A stretch of DNA of 64,000 nucleotides from Phoma sp. XZ068 (GCA_004835665.1 RBKR01000011.1:310001-374000); one strand, 5' to 3'. Shown: positions 1 through 12,313, counted from the stretch's first letter. Notes: generated from the letters alone by a model not told the origin. Numbers and translations: made by a program.

Positions 1-83
1 CTGGCTGCCATCGCTTTGGACTATGTTGGAGGCGGGTTCAGAGGTACTGGATCTCGCACATCTCTATCGTCTCCTATGTTGCT

Positions 84-637
84 TTAGATAGCAGTCTTTA
101 GTTTTCTCAAGGCGGTTCGAACACGTACACTGTCGAGCCAGACGGGTGCCAAAAGGTACCATCTGTGGAGCTTATACTGTCTACTGTGAGTAACCAAGCC
201 CAAGTGATGTGTAATAGCAGGCTACCTACTCTCAACCTGTAGTTTCCCAAACCGAATCTTTCCTTACAAATCTCTATAAGCTTTTCGTCATCAATGTATC
301 TATTCTCGATGATTTGGGGGGTCGCATTCTCGATGGTTTGTGGGGACGAGTGCGTCGGCGATGCAGAGGGAAACGTGGAAGGCGGCAATGTGTGCACTGG
401 TATGACTACGGGGCCCATCTCGAAGGTAACTAGGAGGGTGCTAGAGTTCTCTAGAGTTGTAAAGTGAGGTTTGGTGGGCAACTCCTCACTAGGATGGGGG
501 TGATTGCCCGGCAGGCCACGGGTCGGACCACTGAAGTCAGTCACGCGAAGGATCTTGCGGGGCACTGCCCCATGGCTGTGTAGAGGCAGCCTGATAGGAA
601 GCCCACGAGGCGCATTGGGCCGGGAAGGCTCTTGGTC
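84..637 (-). CDS. hypothetical protein, C-terminal part, start unresolved
   Basis: Minus-strand coding potential of unknown function. One frame stays open from about 637 down to about 235 and reads a Pro/Ser/Thr-rich stretch. This is followed by a more protein-like segment with the core DDEKLIEICKERFGLGNYR. A likely intron (a GT near 235 to a CAG near 190) would join this to a short basic tail containing HRWYLLAPVWL and ending at the TAA at 84-86. I have the impression of a recurrent fungal pattern (RFG-x-GN followed by W-x-LLAP) but cannot name the family. The 5' part is not settled: another minus-strand frame at 537-935 starts with ATG at 935 and could supply an upstream exon, but I could not connect the two. 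It may be a degraded gene. Confidence 0.3.
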
Positions 638-1353
638 TCACGTCGTGCAGCATGGCTGTCAAGGGAAGGCATCCAGTCTGTACTTTGCCGTCCTCAGTTT
701 TGAGGCCATTCTCAAAACAGTAAAGCTCCCGTAAATGCTGTAATACAAAATCTATCCATACATATGGGAAGTACTCGGTAGAAGACGTTCTTTGTACATC
801 TTGTGGATAGCATTCGTAGTCGGAGCTGCTCAGTGTCACCTGAGTCTTGAGGGGTAATGCCAGGAGGCTGGGAAACGCAATGCTTTGGCTCACTTTGACA
901 TGTCTATGGCAACGTAGATTGGCTTCTTGGGACATGATGGAGCCATGTTGATGCGTTGGCGGTGCATGAGCATGTTGTTAGTCTGCTAGACCTGCAGGTG
1001 CTGTGCATGCTTCCGGGTGGTAAAACACAGCGACCGCGAATGACACCTCCAGATCCAGTCAGATTGAGTCCACGCTATGCTAATAGCGCGGCCTGAATGC
1101 GTATGCACTCTTGAGATTTGGTGGGCTGGCTGTGGTTCAACACTCCGCTCCTACGATGATGATATCTGGCGGGACGCTAGTGGCCAAACTGGGTTAGCTC
1201 TTTCTGCGGCTACCCCAAGTGCCCTCAGCCTTCGCCGTTTACGCCCACACCACAAGCTCATGTAGCATCGAAATTCAGTGCCTCGCTTCAACAAAATGTG
1301 ATTAATGGTTACTACTACTACCCTGGTCCTGACCAAGGACATATACTTACACT
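638..1353. other. intergenic, possible upstream exon on minus strand
   Basis: No gene supported. A minus-strand ATG at 935 opens a 132-codon frame down to 537 that may be an exon of the fragment at the left edge. The rest is ordinary sequence upstream of the CorA-like gene. Confidence 0.3.
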
Positions 1354-3234
1354 ATGGCTGTGAAGAAGGTGGACACCCCCGTTTGTGTCTTCGCTCACAC
1401 CTCATCCTTAGTCATGGCGGCTACTGCCTACTTCGAGCGCACACTGTTCTACGACCGCAGTCCAGCTGCAAATGATCACTACGAGCTATCTACAGAACAG
1501 GTATTTGAAACTGACTCTTCGAAGACTCGAATTGCAGTATGTGTTCAAACTCGCACCAGTGCCGCAGAATCTGGCGAAGCCAAAGACACACTGGGCTCGG
1601 CCGATCACAATAACAAGAATGCATCTGTCAAAGCATGTCAAAATCAGTATATACATGAACATGGTGACGACACCGACAATGAGGACGACAACTGTTCTGT
1701 GTTAAGCCAAGCTTCCAGTACCGCTTTACCAACTGCAATGGACCAGCGTCAAGCAGACTTCGGGCCTCCGCTTTACCCTGGCCCTCCAAAGTTATTGTTT
1801 CGTGACCTTTATCATGGCGAGATCAAGGATTTCACCAAACGCACGAAACACGACTTTCGAGTTTTCTATCTCAGACAAAAGCACTCGTTCAGCCGCCTTC
1901 ACATCACGAAAGCCGATTTTGAGATCCTAGTACAGTCATGCCATATTTTTCCTCGCTTTAACGAGTATGTGATTGGATTTAGCCGGAAGAGCAGCGAGTC
2001 TGAGGTTGGACCTCCCCCGCTGAAGTTTCGCCCGTTGTATACGACTGATGACAACGGGTATCGTGGCTTTGGTAAGTCCGAAAGGCCAAGTTCTTGTTGG
2101 TAGAGACTACTTACGCTCTTTGACTGCAGAGTGTGCCTACATACTGCGATATATCGAGAACACCAATCGAGGTGGTCGGAAGAATCCGTGGTCGTTGCGA
2201 CAATTTGGCGTTTACCATCGCTTCAAGCCAGAAAATCGATGCTCTACATGGATTCTTGTTGGAGCATCGCAACGAACGGAGAGTCGTCTTGATCAATACA
2301 CAAGAAGTGTAGACGACATAATCGCCGCAAATCCATTCGAACTGCATATCATTTTCCTCGACACCGTCATCAGCAGTTGGCGGCCCTATTTAGTCTACAA
2401 AACACAGCAGGTTTTGGATTTGGTAACCTACATCTCCTCGCTTCAGATATTTTTGCTGACTACGCATAGTCTGGTAAAGCCACTGGCGTGTGCATTAGTA
2501 CCGGGGACGGCGACGAGGATTTCGTCTCAATCACGGTCGAGGATCACCAGCAACTCAAACAGATCGAAGATGAGGTGGCTGATCTAATTTTATGTCTTGA
2601 TTCGACCCTGGACACCCTAACAACTTTTGAAGAGTTGTATGACCGATTTTGTCAGTGCCGAAACGACTTCACATCAAAGCGCCCCTTTGATGCAGTTGCC
2701 ATTGCTCTGAAGGAAAAGGTGAAAGAAATTCAGTATACTAGGCGCAAAGCAGAAGCGCTACTCTCAAGAGTCCAGAACACCAGAACACTAGTAAGATCCC
2801 CAACTTGGTGAGTGCCAGTTATGTAATGCTAATTGCGTATATAGATCTCCTCCCTACTCGAAAGACAGAGCGGTCATAACATCAACCATCAAATAAGTGC
2901 ACTCCGCGAAGGGAACACAATTATGCAAACCATTGCAGAGAAGAACAGACAGGATTCATCCAGCATGCGAGTTCTCACAATCATTACGATGGTCTACTTG
3001 CCGTGCACCATTGTCTCCAATTTCTACTCCACGCAATTCGTCAATCAGACCGAAGTCAATGGCGGTTCTACTAAAATGGGCTACGCCCAGAACGCTTGGG
3101 TCTTCTTCGCCATTTCAATCCCTCTGACCATATTTACCTTTCTGGTATGGTATTCTTGGGTTCATTTGGAGTACATACGGAGACTGATAGCGTCTCAGTT
3201 ATCTGCAAGGAAGAAGGCTGGGTTGCCACTATGA
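1354..3234 (+). CDS. CorA-like transporter domain protein (fungal GMN-less type)
   Basis: Four exons joined across introns at 2072-2129, about 2423-2469 and 2791-2844, all with phases that keep the frame, give about 573 residues. The N-terminal half is a soluble domain with RDLYHGEIKDF, ILRYIENTNRGG and a WILVGAS-like strand, followed by a long helical stretch (EDHQQLKQIEDEVADLIL). The C-terminus has two membrane segments, around MRVLTIITMVYLPCTIV and WVFFAISIPLTIFTFLV, separated by a short loop. That layout is the CorA Mg2+-channel fold. The loop reads STQFVN, without the GMN signature needed for magnesium selectivity. Many ascomycete accessory proteins share this plan and their function is unknown. 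Divalent-cation transport should not be assumed. The donor of intron 2 could instead be at 2411 (GTTTTG); both keep the frame. Confidence 0.82.
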
Positions 3235-4096
3235 CTTGCATGTCATTTCGCCATCATACCTGGGCCTCGAACTTGTGGGGCGCAGTGGAGCAGTAATAGC
3301 CTATCGAAGCCCACCTGCAGCCTTTGTGGCTGCAGCACACTACGTTCACGCTGTACTTGATGCTCGTGCAGCCAGGTTTCGTTGTTTCTGCGCCCATCAA
3401 GGCTGACAGGCTGTGAGAAGCTTGCGCAGCTGCACTTGATCTGTGCCCGCTCGGTATCGGCTGGTCATCTTACGTTTCGGCATGTTCTGTGCCTCGTACT
3501 CTCTCCCGTGCCGGCTCGCTTCCACCACCCGCACCCTGTCAGTAGTAGCGACTCCGTCCCGGATTGGTCTGCCCCCGATTCGGTCATCAGCCCCGCCTTC
3601 AACAGTCTCGGCATTCCACTGCTCGCACAGCCGCCTTTGTTCGAACATGTTTGACCGGTTCTCAAGCACTTTACCTTCTACCACGGGGCGACCAATGGTA
3701 CCAGCCTTTCACTCAAACGAGAGTTCTGAACACTGCAAACTGACCCCTCACAGGTTCTCTATCTGAATGCTGACCGGAAGCAGCCAGGGCTTAGGTGCTA
3801 TGGCTGACGGTGTCGAAGGGCATAGGACGATTGCGCAGTCGGGAGACACACCCATCGATCTCATTTGCTGTCGCTGAATTGCCTTATTGCCTTCTGTGTC
3901 GATCGGAAGATAAAGTTTGCAAGAGTTCCCACCGATTCCAACTCGTTGGAAGCCTTGATCTTCTTATTTCATCGCGGCTTTCCGCCCCCAGGCATACTCT
4001 GATCTGAAGCACGTCACGTGTGTTTCACCCAGGTAGCTTCTGTTCCTTTACATTACAGTCTCATTACAGAATCAGAGACCACGGTATCACTCCAAC
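3235..4096. other. intergenic region
   Basis: Overlapping open frames on both strands of 66-107 codons look like chance, with no domain or splice support. The last hundred bases before 4097 should contain the kinase promoter. Confidence 0.4.
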
Positions 4097-5773
4097 ATGG
4101 CGGCGGTGCCTCTTAAGGACGTCGACTCCGTGCTTGCGTATATGGATGCCAAAATGACGACGACATTGTTCAGGGGTGAAGAACAAAAATTCTTACCGAA
4201 ACTGAACTTCGATTATGTTACCGCTGAGGAAGTTATTCGTCAGCTGGTATCGAAAGATGAAGAACTGTACTTGGGAAACGAAGAAGTGGACGATTTTGTT
4301 AGGAAGATCGTTAGCATGGGCCGTAAATTATTCGCCACATGCGTTTATAGCGAGATGCCTTTGACGTGCGTCAAAGCCTTGTTCGAGAATGGCCTCAACG
4401 ACGACAATTTCCCTTTAAACGAATCTGCTTGCCCAGGAATGAAAAGTAAGCGAAAATTCTGCAATACTTTCATCCCAAACCAGAGGCTTTTTAACCCGGC
4501 ATTCTTTTTTATGGACTCGGAGCTGCACTGGGACAATCGTGTTACAAAACCTATCAACTTCGATGAGCACACGAATTCGCTTCTTGGCCAAGGAACCTTC
4601 GGACAGGTCTACAAAATATGGCTACACCCTAGTCAGCATGCATTTCCAAGCGTATGTCTTCATCCAATCATTCTAAAGCTCCTCTAAAGTTCTTTCCAGG
4701 GTGCAAGTGAAGAAGACCAATTTGCAATGAAGGTCACGGAGCATCACGGGTCGCGAGAGGTATCTTTCCATCGCGCTATGGCAAGCCTACCTCCACACGA
4801 CCATCTTCTCAGATGCCTTGCAAGCTTCACATTTAGTTCAAAGCATCACATGATATACGAGAAGGCCAACAGCGATGTTGAGAAATTCATGGAAGAGAAT
4901 CCAGATCCTCGATGTCGTCCTTGCATGGAGTCCACTGATCTTGCACAACAGCTCTTTGGACTGGCATCTGCTCTTGCCGCCATACACACCCATGGTCAAC
5001 ACAATAGTAGTAACACCGCGGGCTTGCTGGGTGTGCCGAAGTCTGGGCCACACAAGACCGGTTACATTCACGACATCAAGCCAGAAAACCTCCTTGTGTT
5101 CGTCTTCGATCCTAAAGGCGTCAAGAAGTACTGGTTTCGACTGTCTGACTTCTCATGCGCCAAAGTGGTGGACATGCAGACATCCGTCAGTGGGAAAAAT
5201 AGAAACAGCTGGAAGACAGTGAGCAAATCGGGAACTCCTGTATACCGGGCGCCTGAAGCGACTGGGAAGGGCAGCACAACATCTCGACCATACGACCTTT
5301 GGTCACTAGGCTGCGTATACTTGGAGATTTTGGTGTGGTTCCTAGAAGGTTATTCGTCGTTAATGAGCTTCCGCGATAAGCGGGAAGGTCTCGTTAGCCC
5401 TGGTGGTCGAGAAGACGAAGGGTTTTACTTCAAACCGAATGACCAAGAGGACTTCAGGCTCCGCGAGGTCGTCAAACAAAAGATTGAAAGCGTCAAGAAG
5501 CAGTGCCAGGGGCCACTCAAGGACATTGCAGATGTAATCCCTAAACTGCTAGAGATTCAACCCAAACAGCGGCTGACGGCTGAACAATTGGTCGCAGAAC
5601 TCAAGCATATCGACAATGGCGCGAAACCACCAATTGCAGCCGGGCCATTTAGGCAGAGCGATGTTACGCGCCCTCAGGCACTACAGGTTCCGAGATACGA
5701 GTCAGATTCAGATTCGGGCTCGAATACCGCAGGTGGCCCCACGGTCAAGGTGCATTTCCCCACCGACAAATGA
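4097..5773 (+). CDS. divergent protein kinase
   Basis: Two exons (intron 4652-4699, phase 0) encode 542 residues. Residues 1-155 form a helical region with no recognised motif. The kinase domain follows: glycine-rich loop LGQGTFGQVYK (163-173), catalytic-lysine strand FAMKV (K196), catalytic loop IHDIKPENLL (308-317), metal site SDFSCAK (DFS at 335-337), activation-segment end RAPEAT (APE 369-371) and the helix-F motif DLWSLGCVYLEIL. The HRD arginine is missing (IHD) and DFG is DFS. The catalytic Asp, the Asn of KPEN and the metal-binding Asp are present, so activity is plausible. Such kinases are typical of expanded families in filamentous fungi that often sit near HET and NLR-like genes; any role in self/non-self signalling is inference. 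The C-terminal tail is Ser/Asp-rich (ESDSDSGSNT). Confidence 0.88.
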
Positions 5774-6196
5774 GACAACGACCGTTGTCAAATGCACTAA
5801 TGTATTCCTTTGTACATTTCTTTGGTCTTTGATGTTATTTACTTCTTTTGTTTGGGTATTAATTTATCTGTTGTAATGGTTGTACATCTACGGTTGTAAC
5901 GATGTACAAGTACGGCAATGAAACTATCCATGGTCAATTATCCTCTGGAGGTCTGTTATCGATAGGATTCAAGTTTATTTGTTGCACAATATGCACGCTA
6001 GAAGACACGCACAACGTGAATGTTACCCCAATTCGGACGCGAGAGCAAACCGATGAGTCTATCGTAACATGTATACTTTAGCTGAATGAGCGAGGTGTAG
6101 GTGCTACAAAGGCTATAGTAGAAACAATGGCTAGTAATCTGCTTGGTCCGCGTTAGAGCGCACTAGATTAAATGCTTTAATTAACGCATTGCGGGA
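5774..6196. other. intergenic region
   Basis: AT-rich, with dense stops and no gene. It holds the 3' end of the kinase transcript and the upstream region of the next gene. Confidence 0.5.
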
Positions 6197-7226
6197 ATGG
6201 ACACGGCAGCGCGGAACAGATTTGTTGTGGGTCGCGCTACGATTTACGTTTTGCTGGCGTTGGCGGCTATCATTGCCCCGCCTCTGGTGCTTCCGGTTCA
6301 TGTCGGGTCACTCGAGCTTGACTGCTTGTTTTCAACCATGTTCGCTTCCGAGCCGTTTGATGCAGATAAAATCGTTGCTCTCTGGACCAAGCTTCTCGCG
6401 CTGCAGATAGACCTCGGTTTCTACTCAGGTGACGAGGTAATCTCATTCCCTCCCCCGGAGGGTCGTCCCATAGACGAGGCAGTGTGCCGGGATTTCCGCC
6501 TTTCTAGTGATGTCATCTTACTCATGAAGAAACTACCTTGCCCTTCCACATTCGATGAAGCCTGGGAATCAACAGTTTTCAACGAATCGATAGCCATACC
6601 TTTTACCGACAACGATTGGATCCGAAACTCTCGCGATCCTGATAATTGCTGGGGCGGATCCATCCGGCCAGACTACATGAATCCTGAGGATCTAGCACTT
6701 GTGCTGGAGAAGGATGAGACAGGCTACAATCTTATCCTTGATACTAAAGAAAGTAGGTTGCAGCGTCTCTGGTGTTCTGGCGAAATGTACTCCTGCTTAT
6801 CCTTGCTCCCTAGACACTGCGCGTTTCTTCATGGCCATGATACCACCTTACAACTCGTGGGAAGAGGATCAGTATAAGCCTGAGAGGCCGGATAATCGCA
6901 TGCATTATCGCAACTACCCAGCTAGGCCTGCAGTCGAGGTTTTGGAAGAACTGGTGGCGAAATTCCGTGACCTGGAGTGGATCCCTATGAGGTATGAAGG
7001 TGCCGAGCCAGGAATCGTCGACAGCTACTATGATGATGACGAGAACCATCCAAATGCAGTATGTGGATACATTTGCTACAGTCATTTAGAAAGATCACTA
7101 AGTGACCTAAAGTACACCAAAGCTAAGAACATCCTCCGCAGCCAATTTGGCTGGCCACACAATTTCGACAAGGAGGAATGGAATATGCAAAAAAGCGATA
7201 TTTGGAAGCAGGTAATGAATCGATGA
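6197..7226 (+). CDS. hypothetical protein with N-terminal membrane segment
   Basis: Two exons joined by an intron at 6753-6813 (GTAGGT...CTAG) give about 322 residues. Near the N-terminus there is one hydrophobic segment (ATIYVLLALAAIIAPPLVLPV), which could be a signal anchor or an uncleaved signal. The rest is soluble, acidic and rich in Trp and Pro (DPDNCWGGSIRPDYM, MIPPYNSWEEDQYKPERP, a DSYYDDDENHPNAVCGY patch, then QFGWPHNFDKEEWN at the end). I do not recognise the family. The splice junction restores the frame exactly, and both exons have protein-like composition, so the gene model is credible. The function is unknown and it shares no obvious pathway with its neighbours. Confidence 0.65.
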
Positions 7227-8206
7227 TAATAAAGGCAAGATAAACAAAACGTAGATGGATAACATATGTGTCCCTGCTACTCTGTACTAGTTGCGTCACT
7301 TCTTTTCCAACTCTGTCCTTACCTTGAATGCGGTAACGCTTTGAAGATGTTGTCATTGGAGAATCGATGTATCCATGCTGGCGTGAGTCGATCAGGCAGA
7401 AGGTCAATGAGCGATGATGCGATTCCACCACGATCCAAGGCTTAAGCTCGAAAGCACTTGATAACGACCTACACCATGCCTCGCACTGAAATCATCATTG
7501 ATGGAAGTTGCAGGTCACATCATCCATAGTGATTGTTTAATGATAGTCTCTATCATCTTTCCAGAATAGAAAGCCAGGTCGTGAGAGGTACTACATTACA
7601 GGTGAATATGACAAGTCTGTTGTTTGATGGCGAATTCTTTTTTTCATGGATTTATGTGCCGCAAATAATCTAAATTTCAACACCGACACCGTTAACAATG
7701 GCGTGATCTATAAATGTTGATGTATTGCATTGAGGGCACAGGCAGGTCAGCAATCGTGACTACCTAGGTGTAGATGATAAATATTGAAAGCTCAGATTAA
7801 TGCTCATTCCTATATCCCTGCTCCAAGGATCGGTTGTTAGGATCTCATGTGTCTCAGTCGTGGCCAAATACCGTGGTCCCATATGACATGTATACCTAGG
7901 TATATCCCGAGGTCCGTCCATGGCTCAGTAGTCCATGATCTGCAGCGTGGCGAAAATCCAAGCAGCTTCTACCAACGCACGACATGGCCCCTCACACGAA
8001 AGTCGATACTATTGCCAGACTGATGTCTACAACCAGCGCAAGCGTCTGCATGGCCAACGTACGAGTAGCCGCTCCCAAGGCTTGCACGACCTCCACATCG
8101 CGATGTACTGAAAGATGAACCTGCCCGTTTTCCCAACAACTGACCTCCCGAGGCCTCAAGGTCGGTCGTACTGACCCTCGCCACAGTCTTGTAGCCACCA
8201 TCGTCC
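7227..8206. other. intergenic region between convergent genes
   Basis: AT-rich and gene-free as far as I can see. Minus-strand frames at 7969-8241 overlap the end of the next gene in another frame and are treated as shadows. Confidence 0.4.
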
Positions 8207-9036
8207 TCAAAACGATTGATTCTTCCCAGCTGTCTTCTCAACGTCTTGGAAATCCGGCAAAACGTATAGAGACTCTATCTTTGCCCTCTCCCCTTTCCAA
8301 GCTCTGCCCGCGCTATGCACGAGGAAATGCAGTAGCATCCCGATCGTCAGGCACCACGGAATATCCGTCAATATGATGGTGGCTACACCTGAGCCTTCTA
8401 ATCCTCCAACCACGATTGCAGCCAGTATGCTTCCAATAAGGTATCGTCTCCGATGGCAATTCCCGAGCCGGGTTCTATAGTATGTGGTGATCGCGATGGC
8501 TAGTACCGTCCAGCTGAGCAACAGGGCCTGCGGAGAAGGCCTGTCTAACAATTCAGCGGGTGCGGCTTGCATCGAAGATGGGAGAAGATGTAAGGGTTCC
8601 TGAAAACCGTTTGTCAGTATGAGCTGCTCGTTTGGAGGACATAACTTACCGTCACCCAACTTCGCAACCGCCAGAAGATAGGTTCTCGCCAAGTGCTTTG
8701 TGGACAACTCTCTGCAATAACTTGTGAGCATTTTTCGGTCACCGTGAAGTCGCGGCTGTCGCTTCGGGGACTTGATTCTGAGTCTTCAACATCCCACGTA
8801 TGCGATAGGCAGCACCATTGTCGCGTGTACTTTTCGCTCTCAATCAAGCTTGTATCTTCCCCCGCGATTGTACCAAAGCCCTCCCAACTGAGGTTTTGCT
8901 TAAAAGCCGAGTCCCATACGGATCGATGGAAGCGTTCGACATCGTATCCACTCGAAATGGTGGAGATGATTGTTGGAGTGCATCCTACAAATGCAAAGAC
9001 CAAAGAGGTGGTCTTCATAGATGTTGCGTCCAGCAT
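8207..9036 (-). CDS. hypothetical multi-pass membrane protein
   Basis: Two exons on the minus strand (9036-8650 and 8599-8207) flank a 50-nt intron (8600-8649, GTAAGT...TTTCAG, phase 0) and give 259 residues. The N-terminal 130 residues are soluble and acidic (SHTWDVEDSESS). The C-terminal half has two or three hydrophobic segments, LLLSWTVLAIAITTYY, YLIGSILAAIVVGG and VATIILTDIPWCLTIGMLLHFLV, and then a charged tail. No family was recognised. The start at 9036 is the first ATG in frame; a second Met lies six codons in. The gene could have an unseen upstream exon. Confidence 0.5.
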
Positions 9037-9711
9037 GGTTCTATGTTTCGGTCTCCAGGTCCCTTTTTATGCCAGTCTGGGGCGGTTCATGGGCGCTCGC
9101 CCAACGTCTCCGTTGTTCACTTCAAATTCGTATCGGTTTGCGTCGTTCGTTAAAGCGATTCGGGTGCCAAACTGTACGCACAATCGATGGAAAGGTCTTT
9201 GGGGAGTCGAAAGGTCAGGAAGATTGATCAGGCTGAGGCTCAGCCTGATTACTGAATGCGAGGTGACGTGGTCGGGCTGTGCTGAACCTTGAAAGCTACC
9301 CAACCTGACCGGTGGTGAGCGCATCGCCCACAGCCTTCCGACCTTCAACTCTCTTCTTCTCGACTATCTGGTGCCTTCCTCATGCGATACCTGTAAAGTC
9401 GGGTTTATCACGAATTCGAAACTCAATCCCATCGTCACCCGCAATCTCTGTCGCCCACCCACCCCAGATCGGCTCTCCCAGGCATGCCACTCCAGTCTTC
9501 AGACTGGTTCACACAGTGACCTTCATCGGAAATCTCTGCACCGGAGCGTCGAATCTTGTCTGGAGCTCGGCTAACCTATTGCCCCAGTTGGCATTGTTCA
9601 CCACCAAGTATACTCAATTCGAATAACGCCCTCGTCAGAAGTTCACCAATGTCTTGAGCAATAGGGGGGGGTTGAGAAAAGACACAAGTTTCCCAAGCTC
9701 GCAAACAGACA
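9037..9711. other. intergenic region between divergent genes
   Basis: No gene supported. It contains a run of eight G (9663-9670) and a short inverted repeat, GATCAGGCTGAGGCT/AGCCTCAGCCTGAT, at about 9225-9250. It is the likely promoter region for the genes on either side. Confidence 0.4.
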
Positions 9712-12313
9712 ATGAATCCATCCAACGTCGACATAGATTCTCGTTTCGTCCATGTGCTGCGGAAACAAACCAACCCCAAGGCTGAGAGTCGTGTAGTCGG
9801 TCCTCTTCCTTGTCCATATTGTCATCATGACAGAATCTTCCAAAATGTTGATCAGCTGCTGGATCACGCGAGAGCGGAACATTCGCCTGAACTGGATGGT
9901 CTAGGAGAAGGTCAAGCCCGCAACAAGGTGCATGAAGCAGCCTTTCAATTTGGGTAGGTGTCAGCGTTGCACAATGCTCTTGTAATTCCTAACGACAAGA
10001 CAGGCAAAATCAGGGTCAGAAGCCAGATTCAGACCGCCTCTCCTCGCCTGACATATCCGCCCTATCGTTGGATCTGGAAAGCGGACACCGAACGTGGCCT
10101 TCTGGGAAGAAACGACCAGCAGAATCTGAAGTTTGCAAACGACCCTACAGAATACCCTCAGATGTTGAGATTACCGACCCAGACTATTCTAGACATCTTC
10201 AATCCAAGACGTTGTCCACAAAGCGACAAAGTCAGCGCCGTAACTACAACTTTCGACCCAGTGCTGAAGGTACTGTGCTGCCTGGGCGATATGCTGAGCA
10301 GCCGGGAGCAACACTCAATGACAATTCAGTCGAAAACCTCCCGGCCCAAAAGCAACCTTCATCGCCAAATCGACGAAACACTCCCAGATCACCGACGTTT
10401 GGGCCACCGCGCCAGCCTGGACTTATTGAGCTCCAGAAGTATGACCCCAGATACCCTGGTCTCTTGCTCCAACCTGAATCTCGTCCCATCAGTCAAGAGC
10501 AACTTGCATCAGAAGTTAAAAGCATATATGCTGGGCTCACGATGGTTGAGACGAAGTGTATTCATGTTGATCGAGCACAGGCTGCTGCGACTGCGCATGA
10601 CCAAACTCAGAAGTTGGCTCCCGACCATTGGCAAGCCCTTATTGCCCTACATCGTACGCTCCTCCACGAACACCACGACTTCTTCCTAGCTTCTCAACAT
10701 CCTTCTGTAACCCCTGCACTGTGTCGACTGGCAGCAAAGTACGCAATGCCAGCGCGTATGTGGAAGCATGGACTAAACAGCTTTCTCGAGTTGTTGCGGC
10801 GTAAAATGCCTAAGAGTCGTAACTATGAGATAGCATTCATTTTCCTTTCGTATCAGATGACGTTGCTGAGTAAGCTTGTTCCACCTTTTGTAGATACTTA
10901 TGATGAGTGTTTAGACGGTTTACTGCGTCATATCATGTCCTACAAAGATGGAGGTACGGATATTCATATTCAGCGCTTCTCACTATACCTTGATCAAGGT
11001 AATGGGAGGATGGGGATCTCGTCAAGTATGACCTCACTGTTTGGTCAACCGCAGACCAAACACCCAGCAGAGGAGGATATTCAACAGAGATATGACCATG
11101 GACAGTCAAAGTGGTGGTTGGAGTTACGCTGGGGCCAGTGGCTTGGTGCTCTATTTGCCGACCGTTTGGTTCAACTCCAGTCACTTCTGCTACGTATACT
11201 CGCGCATGAACGTACTCCATCTGGGTTCTGTCGAGCCCTAGCTTCATTGCTGTTTGTTTCGAAGACAGCTACAGCAGCTGAAACTCGGCCGCCGCAGCCT
11301 TCTCCCGGCCCTGGGCTACCGCCGACCAGTCTTGGGCCTCTACTTAGGGACAAGACACCCTTTGATTACGCCATGTATGTTCTCTTGGCACTGTATCTGC
11401 TAGGTGCATGCGTTGCCCCACATCTGGTGGGCCGTGTCTTCGGTCAACTCGCGGGTGATCAGGTTCGTAATGCCGCAAAGTGGAGCTCTTTCGCTTTGAT
11501 GGCGGCAATGGCATTCATCTGGGTTGCAATAATGGGTGACATTCTTGCTGCTGGGATCTATATATCGTAAGTTATCCCCTTCATCGCTAGATCACACTAA
11601 CACCTAGCCAAGAGTTCTCAAAATTTGGGCTGTCACCGCTTGCCACTTCATTGTTGTCGACTGTGTCGATGCCATCGAACCAAGATTGTGAGTGTTCTAG
11701 TGTCAATTCGATTTGACTGCGAGACTTACAATACACTAGCCATGTTGTCAAATTCTTGGGGTTTGCGGTCCTGACTGAGTTCTTTGGGTTGAGCATGCAG
11801 CAATTTGCCGCCCAAGGCGCCCTCAAAACTCTTCCACCATCGCTGACAGCTGCTGCACTCTTGAACTGGGGTCTCTACCAGCTCGGCAATCATGCACCCT
11901 TAAGTGATGTTGAGCGAGGAAATGGAGGAACGGTTGACAGTAATGCTCATGGTGAAGAACAACTGGCGATCGAACTGGCCGCTCAAACCCATCGCCGGCA
12001 AACAGGTCCCATTGAAGGTGCCAGTCAGCCGAGACGTCGCAACTCATTTCACCTACAGGCTGCTGAGCTACGCAGTGAGGGCCCCCAAGCCAACGGTGCT
12101 ACCTCTAGTAGCGACACTGGAGCCAGCAGCGTGATTGCTGGCTCACATCATCAACAGACCGGGACGGTCAACGAAGTAATTCGATCAAACCGCCGTAATC
12201 GCTCCGATTTGCAGAGCCACGCTGCGAGCTCTGATAACTTTTCTATCGGCGATGACTCAGACGACTTGTGTTCGCTTCTCGACCAGAATACCCCCCTTCA
12301 GTCGATGCCGTAG
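9712..12313 (+). CDS. C2H2 zinc finger + Est1-type domain + transmembrane protein
   Basis: Exons 9712-9953, 10004-11566, 11613-11687 and 11740-12313 give about 817 residues. The order is: one C2H2 finger (CPYCHHDRIF...HARAEH, about residues 34-57); a low-complexity linker; an Est1-type DNA/RNA-binding domain with strong family motifs (EVKSIYAGLTMVETKCI, HWQALIALHRTLLHEHHDFF, CRLAAKYAMPARMWKHG, FLELLRR); membrane segments YAMYVLLALYLLGACVAPHL, SSFALMAAMAFIWVAIMGDI, VLKIWAVTACHFIVV and FLGFAVLTEFFGL; and a Ser/Asn/Gln-rich tail. The Est1/SMG fold normally continues into TPR-like repeats, but here it stops after MSYKDG. Between about 10950 and 11270 the open frame has no family motifs, while an adjacent frame reads VWSTAADQTPSRGG, which resembles the missing W...KAADK...P motif. 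A missed intron or a frameshift is likely there. The intron at 11567-11612 ends in AAG. Role unknown; it is not a clear telomerase or NMD factor. Confidence 0.72.
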
